This document shows, in pieces, positions 58,263 to 64,000 of a stretch of DNA of 64,000 nt. Source of the stretch: Thecamonas trahens ATCC 50062 (lineage: Eukaryota > Apusozoa > Apusomonadida > Apusomonadidae); the NCBI RefSeq assembly GCF_000142905.1, contig NW_013657641.1, positions 200,903 through 264,902 on the forward strand, read 5' to 3'. The notes below the pieces were generated by a model. The model was given only the letters and a program-made list of their open reading frames with translations, was not told the DNA's origin and ran no database searches. Position 1 is the first letter of the stretch. Each line of letters starts with the position of its first letter. Made by a program: the position numbers and the translations under genes.

Positions 58263-58415
58263 TAGTATGCAACAAAAGGCGGTCACCCCCGCTGCTTACG
58301 CCAGCCAAAGAAAGGCGAGCACGCCAGCCAGGCCGTGCTGATGGGCGCGTGCGGCAGGCGGGGAGGAGAGCACACTTGCCTCTGCCTAGTCTCCAACTCC
58401 AAATATCTTGTTGCC

Positions 58416-60113
58416 ATGTTCTCAGGCTTCTTCTGGCCGCTTATTCTCCGCACCGTTGCCGGTGCGCAGACGGTGTACGGCCTTGTCCTCGCTGCCGACG
58501 TTGGCAACCTGGCTCTTGTAGCCGGTACGCTGACAGGCCTCACTGCTATGGCCGTTTTCGTGGCTGCGGCCTGGGGGCTCTCCAAGCCATCGATTGTGGC
58601 GGCGTGGCGGGCAAAGGTTGCGCATGGAGCCGGCGGCTCTGTCGATGGCGAGCGAGGCATGCGGAGCGATCGGCTGGATGTGCTCGGTGTGGAGCAGGTC
58701 TACGTCGACGCTGATCCGGTGCCGCTGGAAACGTTTGGCGCGGCGGGTCGAGCCGAGCGGATTGCGGGCGGAACGGTGATGGTGGTTGGCGGCGGTGTGT
58801 CGGGCCTCGGCGCGGCCTGGGCGCTGGAGCAGGACGGGTGGCAGGTGACACTCATCGAGGCCGAGGCCGAGCTCGGCGGGCATACGACGACGCTGCGTGG
58901 GGAGGATCTCGGTTTGCCGGCGGATCCTGTGACCGGCGCCGTGCCGACGGTCGACCCCGGGTTCCAGATCTGCAACCCGCTGCACTACCCGGGCTTGCTC
59001 GCCTGGTTCCGCAAGTTGGGCAAGTACGTGGCGCTGCGACCGACCGAGAACTCGCTCTCTGTCTCGTCGCATGTCGACGGCTACGGCTGGGCGTCGTGCG
59101 CGTCGTGGCTCGGGCTGGTCAAGTGTCTCGCGCTGCGCGGGCGGAAGTTTGCGGCCATGATGCGCGATATGGTCCGGTTCCACGCCGAGGCAGAGGGCTA
59201 CCTCACTGCTCTGCCGGACATGACGCTGCGCGAGTTTGTGGCGCGCGAAGGGTACTCGGACGCGTTTGCGGCCGACTACCTCATGCCGTGCGTTGCGTCA
59301 CTGTGGTCGTGCTCGGCTGAGGGCGCATGGGCGTGCTCGATCCACTTTATCATCCGCTTCTTCCGCAACCACCACATGCTCAACATCTTTTCTCGCCCGG
59401 TCTGGCACACGCTCATCGGCGGCTCGTCGACGTACGTTGACGCGTTTAAGGCCTCGTTTAGGGGCACGATTGTGACCAGTGCGCCGGCGGCACGGTTGGT
59501 CCACGCGCCCAACGGTGGCGAAGCGTGGCGGGTGACGACTGCCGACGGGCGGAGCTTTGACGCCTCGGCCGTCGTCCTCGCCACCCACTCGTCGACGACG
59601 CTGCGGCTGCTGCAGGCCTCGAGCGCCGCGGTGACGTCCGGGCTCGGTACGCGGCGCGCATCGGCGTTGCTTGCCACGCTCAACGAGCTGCCATACTACT
59701 CGAGCAAGGTCTACGTCCACACCGACGCGTCGCTCATGCCCGCGGCGCGCGAGCTGTGGGCCTCATGGAACTCGGTCGTGCTTAGCACTGGCGAGTCGAT
59801 CTGCACATACTACGTCAACAAGCTGCAGGCGCCCGACTACACCGGCACGGACATCTTTGTCACCGTGGTGCCAGAGGGCACGTCTGCGGCGGCGCTCCCG
59901 TCCGACCTCTCTCTCCTCCGCAAGCTCCCGTTCGACTGGGAGCACCCGTCGATGTCTGTGGGCGCAGTGGCAGCGCGGTGCTGCGACGCATCGCTCCAGC
60001 ATCCGGGCGATGGACTCGTGCTCGCGGGCGCGTGGCTTGGCAACGGCTTCCATGAGGCCGGCTTCCAGTCAGGCCTGCGCGCGGCAGCGGCGCTGGGCGA
60101 CGCGCGGCTGTAG
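58416..60113 (+). CDS. FAD-dependent amine-oxidase-like protein (COG2907-type) with N-terminal membrane segments
   Basis: Protein of 565 residues from the ATG at 58416; an ATG at 58341 would add 25 residues. Two hydrophobic segments at the start (FFWPLILRTVAGAQTVYGLVLAA, LTGLTAMAVFVAAAW) suggest membrane anchoring. The dinucleotide-binding motif reads VMVVGGGVSGLGAAWALE followed by TLIEAEAELGGHT. The C-terminus closes the FAD site with GLVLAGAWLGNGFHEAGFQSG. Substrate-domain features (YLMPCVASLWSC, RPVWHTLIGGSSTYVDAF) match the predicted NAD/FAD-binding proteins of COG2907. Those occur in bacteria beside cyclopropane-fatty-acid synthase and DUF1365 genes, which hints at fatty-acid chemistry. 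No such genes are adjacent here. Confidence 0.82.
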   Translation: MFSGFFWPLILRTVAGAQTVYGLVLAADVGNLALVAGTLTGLTAMAVFVAAAWGLSKPSIVAAWRAKVAHGAGGSVDGERGMRSDRLDVLGVEQVYVDADPVPLETFGAAGRAERIAGGTVMVVGGGVSGLGAAWALEQDGWQVTLIEAEAELGGHTTTLRGEDLGLPADPVTGAVPTVDPGFQICNPLHYPGLLAWFRKLGKYVALRPTENSLSVSSHVDGYGWASCASWLGLVKCLALRGRKFAAMMRDMVRFHAEAEGYLTALPDMTLREFVAREGYSDAFAADYLMPCVASLWSCSAEGAWACSIHFIIRFFRNHHMLNIFSRPVWHTLIGGSSTYVDAFKASFRGTIVTSAPAARLVHAPNGGEAWRVTTADGRSFDASAVVLATHSSTTLRLLQASSAAVTSGLGTRRASALLATLNELPYYSSKVYVHTDASLMPAARELWASWNSVVLSTGESICTYYVNKLQAPDYTGTDIFVTVVPEGTSAAALPSDLSLLRKLPFDWEHPSMSVGAVAARCCDASLQHPGDGLVLAGAWLGNGFHEAGFQSGLRAAAALGDARL

Positions 60114-60130
60114 CACAGATAGAGATTGAA

Positions 60131-60136
60131 TTTATT
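60131..60136 (-). promoter_or_regulatory. Candidate poly(A) signal AATAAA (minus strand)
   Basis: TTTATT on the plus strand, 18 bp beyond the stop codon of the PAC2-domain gene, and between two convergent genes. Confidence 0.45.
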
Positions 60137-60153
60137 GTTGCTTCCGCCGAGCA

Positions 60154-61512
60154 TTACATGTACATGGTGGTGGGTGCATCGGAGGAGCGCCGGAGGCGTC
60201 GGATGCGATCCTGCTCCTCCTCTTGCTTGGCGTGCTTGATGCGGAGCTTGATGAGGGCCTTCCGCTCGCGTGATGCCGATCGCTCCATGCGCGAGGTGTT
60301 GGCGGCCTGGGCGATGGACGGGACGAGAACGAGGAGGGTACGGATGGCGCGCGCAGCGGCAAGGCCGTCCTCGTACGCCGGCGAGGCGCGGAGAAGGAGC
60401 GCTGTGACGTGCGGAGCAACAATGACCGACGCGTTGGCCAAGAGCGCGCCGGCGACGCCCGAGATCGCGCCCTTGGCCAGCGGGCCGTAGGCGAGGACCG
60501 AGAGCGTCCTTGCAGTGTCCTCGTGGGTGGTGAGGAAGTGATCGGTGTGTGACGAGGCGTCCGAGTCCGAGCCGCCATCGTCGCTCTCGCTCTCGTGACC
60601 GCCATAGCCCGGCGAGTCCGAGTCCGAGTACGAGTCGGAGCCGCCGTCGGGCTCCATCAGGTGAATGGCGTGGATCGAGTGCGCCATCATGCCAGTAGGC
60701 GGCAGCGCCGGGCCCGGGAATATCGGTGGTGCGCCGTGGCGCGACCGCGACCGCGACCGCCGCGGCGCCAGCGGAATGGTGTCGCCGTCGTCGGTGGTGA
60801 GCTCGGTTTCGGGCTCGGCCTCGAGCGTGTACACGTGCGGCGACTCGTGGCGCCCGGCCCAGGCCAGGATGTGGTCGACGTACGACGCAATGAGCGCTGG
60901 CGGAAGCTTGAACTCGGAGTAAAAGACCACCAGTCGCTCATCGCCGTGGACACGGAGCGGGAACGCCGGCTGGCCGTCGACCACGATGGCGTCGGCCGGG
61001 AGCGACGGCGCCGTAAAGTAGCCGATGAGCGGCAGCTCGAGCTCGCGGATGATGTGCTTGGCGACAAGCGCGCCAATGTTTCCAACCACCGACGGGAAGC
61101 CCTCGAGGACAGGTGCCCCATCGGCTGCCGCCGCGCCATCAAGCTCGTTGAGCACAAAGTCGCCATGGGCGTAGGCCTGGCGGACCTGGCGCCGGCGAAT
61201 GACACCTGGTACCGAGCTGATCTCGCGTGCACTTGCCATCGGTGACTTGACCTTGGCTTCGGCCGTCTCCTTGTCGCTGCTGTCGCTGCTCGTCATCGTG
61301 TGCTGAAGCGCAGACGCCAGCGGTGGCACGAGCTCGGACGCCACAAGCGAGACCTTGGCCGATCCGGCCGGCACCGGGGTTGGCGACTTGGAGCCTGGCG
61401 ATTCCGAGCTCGACTTTCCCGCCGCCTCGGCCGCAGCAGCTGCAGCTGCAGCTGCCGCCGCCGACCGGGGACCCGGCGGTGATCCGTGAGTCAGATCCGA
61501 TGGCCCGTTCAT
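60154..61512 (-). CDS. PAC2-family protein with acidic insertion
   Basis: Single-exon protein of 452 residues. After an Ala/Ser-rich N-terminus the PAC2 fold begins at about residue 110: APVLEGFPSVVGNIGALVAKHIIRELELPLIGYF, then LPADAIVVDGQPAFPLRVHGDERLVVFYSEFKLPPALI. A ~150-residue insertion follows, rich in Ser/Asp/Glu (SDSYSDSDSPGYGGHESESDD). The fold then resumes (GAISGVAGALLANASVIVAPHVTALLLRASPAYEDGLAAARAI). The C-terminus is a basic helix. PAC2-fold proteins act as proteasome assembly chaperones in eukaryotes and archaea; this one looks more like the archaeal/bacterial-type PAC2 proteins than PSMG2. The function is inferred. Confidence 0.7.
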   Translation of the reverse strand: MNGPSDLTHGSPPGPRSAAAAAAAAAAAEAAGKSSSESPGSKSPTPVPAGSAKVSLVASELVPPLASALQHTMTSSDSSDKETAEAKVKSPMASAREISSVPGVIRRRQVRQAYAHGDFVLNELDGAAAADGAPVLEGFPSVVGNIGALVAKHIIRELELPLIGYFTAPSLPADAIVVDGQPAFPLRVHGDERLVVFYSEFKLPPALIASYVDHILAWAGRHESPHVYTLEAEPETELTTDDGDTIPLAPRRSRSRSRHGAPPIFPGPALPPTGMMAHSIHAIHLMEPDGGSDSYSDSDSPGYGGHESESDDGGSDSDASSHTDHFLTTHEDTARTLSVLAYGPLAKGAISGVAGALLANASVIVAPHVTALLLRASPAYEDGLAAARAIRTLLVLVPSIAQAANTSRMERSASRERKALIKLRIKHAKQEEEQDRIRRLRRSSDAPTTMYM

Positions 61513-62067
61513 GTCAAAGGTAGGGGTGGGGGTGGGTGGAGGGGGGGGGGGTGGCTGCGTTCCTCAATTTGAGAACACAATTCGGGAAGGGCGAGGATTC
61601 GGCGATGAGAACATGTGAGTGAGGGCGGGCGGGGTGATGGAAATGGCGGCGATACGCAGAGAACAAATGCAATGAGGCGGAATGAGGGATGCACAAGAAC
61701 GTACTTGGGGGTAGGTAACCTTGACTGCCTTGTGGCTGTTGTTTCTATCTTGTTTCTACTTGGTCGAGTCGATGAACTCGGACGCGCACGCGGAGGGGCG
61801 AAGGGGACGGCGGAAGTGTTCCGAGTGGCTTCGGGCGAAAGTGAGTCAGGTGAATGGCACGAGCAGAGTGTGTGATGCGAGTAGGCGCAAACGATTGGAT
61901 GAACCAATATTGGGGGAGGAGGTTTGGAACATGATGTGTTTGTGGCAGGAACAATGGCTATGACGCCACGCAACAAACGCGCCGTGCCGCACGTGCGGTA
62001 CCGCCGACCGAACAACTGCCGGCCGGCCGGCCAAGAGAGGACAGGGTAGGATGTGATGGGTGCGGCT
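61513..62067. other. Intergenic region between PAC2 and CAP-Gly genes
   Basis: 555 bp between two minus-strand genes. A 200-codon minus frame crosses it but is compositionally Pro/Ser-rich with no motif, so it is not called. A G10 run occurs near 61,541. Confidence 0.45.
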
Positions 62068-63903
62068 TCAGAAGGCCTCCCCGGAAAAGTCCGAGCCTGA
62101 GTCGTCGTCATCGAGGTCGACGTCTGAGGCTACGACGCCCTGGATGTTGGCCGGCTCGGCGGGGACCTCGACCTCCTCCTCGTAGTACTCGTACTCATCG
62201 TCGTCGTCGTCGACGCCGGCGGCTGCGGCGACGGCGTTGACGACGGCGTCGAGCGCATCACCGGCGCCTGCAGCTGCAGCGCCATCGTCGGCTGCGTCAT
62301 CGTCGGCGTCGGCGACGTCAATGTCGACGGCGTTGACATCAGCGCGGGTAGTGTCTGCAGCGGCGGTGTCTGCGGCGGCAAGGTCGTCGTCGTCGTCGAA
62401 AAAGTCGGACGAGGCAAACGAGGCGTTGGTGGCGGCGAGGTCGTGGCCGGACGGCGAGATGCCGACCTCGTACTCGGACGGCGGCTCGCAGACGAGCTTG
62501 GGCGCGACGCAGACAACAATGTCCTCGTCCTCGTGCGGCGGGAAGACCGGCACGACCGCGGCGTCGGGGCCCTTGGGCACGCGGACGGCATCCGAGTGGG
62601 TGAGCAGCTCGCGGATGGCGGCGTCGCCGGACGGGCCGTAGATGATTTTGGCGTCCTCCTCCTCGAGCTTGCGGGCGAGCTCGGCCTCGGCCTGCGCCAT
62701 GCGGCGCTTACGGCGGAGCTTGCGCTTCTTGACCGTGTCGTTGATGACGACGCGCGAGGGCCGGACAAAGACGCCGTAGGCAACGCGGTCGGCAATGTCA
62801 ATCGATTTGAGGTCGGCGTTGCGCTTTTCCTTGAGGCGGCGCTCGCGACGGCGCTTGGCGATCTCGCGGCGGACCTCGTCTTCCTCGGTCGTCTCGCCGG
62901 ACTGCATGCGGCGGTAGGCAGCGTAGCCCCAGCGGAGGTGGGTAAAGGCGCCGGTGTGGAGGCGGTCGGCCTCGCGGGCGCTCCGCTTCGACTCCTGCTC
63001 TTCGACAAACCGGGCCATGGTAGCCTCCAGTGCCTCGTCGGGCGTCCGCGTGTTCTTGGCGCAGGTAAAGTACCGCACGCCGTCGACGTAGCCAAAGTTC
63101 TTGCCGTAGTGCGGGTCGTCGAGCTCGACGCCGACCCAGGTACCGTAGGCAAACTGTGTCTGGCCCACAAACCGGACGGTGCCGGCCACGGTCTTGGGCG
63201 CGGTCCGGAACGAGAGGCCCTTGTCCTCCTCCACGCGGCCGTTTTCCTCCCACAGGTTAAGCTCCGGGTGGTCCGGGTCGACCATCTTGGGAATGGTGAT
63301 GTTGTTGCGAACGACGTCGAGCTCGCGGGTCTCACGGCGGCGCTCCGCCCGGCGGCGCTTGGCCTGCGCTGTCGCCTCGTCATCGTCCGACGTGATGCCC
63401 GGATCCTCGTCCGCAAAATCGTATCGGATGACTGGATGCGGGAGCAGGTTCGTCACCCACACCTTGGTTCCGGGCTTGAGCAAGGCCGCCGGCTCGAGAC
63501 GGACCTTGTCCGGGCGCACAAAGATGCCAAACTTCTTGCGCGCGCCCGGCGGCTTGAGCGACCCGTCCTTCTTGCGGTTCTTCTCCAGTACAAACACCGT
63601 CCGGCTTGCAATGTTGCCAAAGTTCTTGCCATGCCGCGACGAGTCGAGCTCCACGCCAAGCCAGAGTCCGGGCTCCTTTTCCGGCAGCTCGTCAGCAAAG
63701 CGAATGACGCCGTGTGCCTCGGTCTTGCGATTGATGCGGACAGCAACCCGAGCGCCTTTACGCAGGCCCTGCGCCATCTTGTACTCTTCCCCAAGCGCCC
63801 GGACCAGCGGGTCTCTCCTCAGCTCATGCGCAGTCATAGCCACGACGCCGCCTTGATGATAAGCTCCCGACGGCCGAAACGGAGCCCGCTCCTGCGGCTC
63901 CAC
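62068..63903 (-). CDS. Protein with two CAP-Gly domains
   Basis: Single-exon protein of 611 residues from the ATG at 63903 (an ATG at 63837 is an alternative). CAP-Gly 1 is at about 45-135: [48 protein letters not shown]-Gly 2 starts at about 238: [40 protein letters not shown]. It is interrupted by a ~90-residue charged insertion before its last strand ([12 protein letters not shown]). Both carry GKNFG instead of the usual GKNDG. The C-terminal third is extremely acidic ([13 protein letters not shown]). Probably microtubule- or EB-tail-binding; partner choice may be altered by the Phe. Confidence 0.87.
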   Translation of the reverse strand: MEPQERAPFRPSGAYHQGGVVAMTAHELRRDPLVRALGEEYKMAQGLRKGARVAVRINRKTEAHGVIRFADELPEKEPGLWLGVELDSSRHGKNFGNIASRTVFVLEKNRKKDGSLKPPGARKKFGIFVRPDKVRLEPAALLKPGTKVWVTNLLPHPVIRYDFADEDPGITSDDDEATAQAKRRRAERRRETRELDVVRNNITIPKMVDPDHPELNLWEENGRVEEDKGLSFRTAPKTVAGTVRFVGQTQFAYGTWVGVELDDPHYGKNFGYVDGVRYFTCAKNTRTPDEALEATMARFVEEQESKRSAREADRLHTGAFTHLRWGYAAYRRMQSGETTEEDEVRREIAKRRRERRLKEKRNADLKSIDIADRVAYGVFVRPSRVVINDTVKKRKLRRKRRMAQAEAELARKLEEEDAKIIYGPSGDAAIRELLTHSDAVRVPKGPDAAVVPVFPPHEDEDIVVCVAPKLVCEPPSEYEVGISPSGHDLAATNASFASSDFFDDDDDLAAADTAAADTTRADVNAVDIDVADADDDAADDGAAAAGAGDALDAVVNAVAAAAGVDDDDDEYEYYEEEVEVPAEPANIQGVVASDVDLDDDDSGSDFSGEAF

Positions 63904-63939
63904 ATCCTAGTGGCCACAGAGAACGATAAAGGAAGAGAG

Positions 63940-64000
63940 ATACACACACACATACACACATGGGTGGGTGAGTATGGTCGGTGGTAGTGGGGGGGGGGGG
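63940..64000. repeat. CA microsatellite and terminal oligo-G
   Basis: CACACATACACACA at 63942-63960, then GGT-type and a G12 run at the window end. Confidence 0.85.

Noticed and set aside
61509-62111. 200-codon minus frame between PAC2 and CAP-Gly genes
   Set aside because: Pro/Ser/Thr-rich, no motif; overlaps the end of a real gene in a different frame.

Overview
This is nuclear DNA of a GC-rich, gene-dense, free-living flagellated protist. Spliceosomal introns, eukaryote-only complexes (GINS, Pol alpha-primase, Elongator, AP-4, RNA polymerases I/II/III), axonemal dynein light chain p28 and a kinesin-2 motor exclude a prokaryote. The strong G/C bias at third codon positions, oligo-G/oligo-C tracts between genes, few introns and a set of secreted proteases (subtilase, cathepsin L-like, pepsin-like) suit a small phagotrophic flagellate. 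An apusomonad such as Thecamonas trahens is my best guess from overall style. That guess is inference and was not checked.

I support 35 protein genes, one transposase remnant and five tRNA genes, about one gene per 1.6 kb, on both strands. Left part (1-16,900): two tandem F-box genes (the first cut by the window edge), a bHLH factor, an RS-rich protein, PSF1/GINS1, ARL2, a zinc-finger protein with ACT-like and ABM-like C-terminal domains, a coiled-coil protein, a large subtilase, TMEM234 and a His-rich repeat protein. Middle (17,500-31,000): a multi-pass membrane protein, an NHL-repeat protein, RPA12 (Pol I), a cathepsin L-like protease, axonemal p28, an unrecognised protein with tetrapeptide repeats, a ZIP zinc transporter, RPC9 (Pol III), the permuted GTPase NOA1 and ribosomal protein L18. 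Then five identical tRNA-Ala(AGC) genes lie in tandem (31,243-32,359).

Right part (32,400-64,000): a RING finger fused to a TKL-type kinase, POLA2, a long coiled-coil protein, ELP1, PA2G4/EBP1, a CAP-Gly coiled-coil protein, RPB3 (Pol II), kinesin-2, a membrane-anchored DUF4336-like protein, AP-4 epsilon, a decayed piggyBac transposase fragment, an aspartic protease, an FAD oxidoreductase, a PAC2-domain protein and a two-CAP-Gly protein.

There are no operons. Genes sit in divergent or convergent arrangements with very short convergent gaps: stop codons 7 to 100 bp apart, in one case overlapping by 6 bp. By content the window is rich in gene expression (subunits of all three nuclear polymerases, Elongator, tRNA-Ala, eL18, EBP1, NOA1), replication initiation (PSF1, POLA2), flagellum and microtubules (p28, kinesin-2, CAP-Gly proteins) and secreted proteolysis. 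Almost every gene is a single exon. Where introns can be placed there is one, near the 5' end, with a donor of the form GTAYG or GTARG. Three minus-strand genes are interrupted by apparent one-base losses in G/C homopolymers, which look like sequence errors rather than biology.
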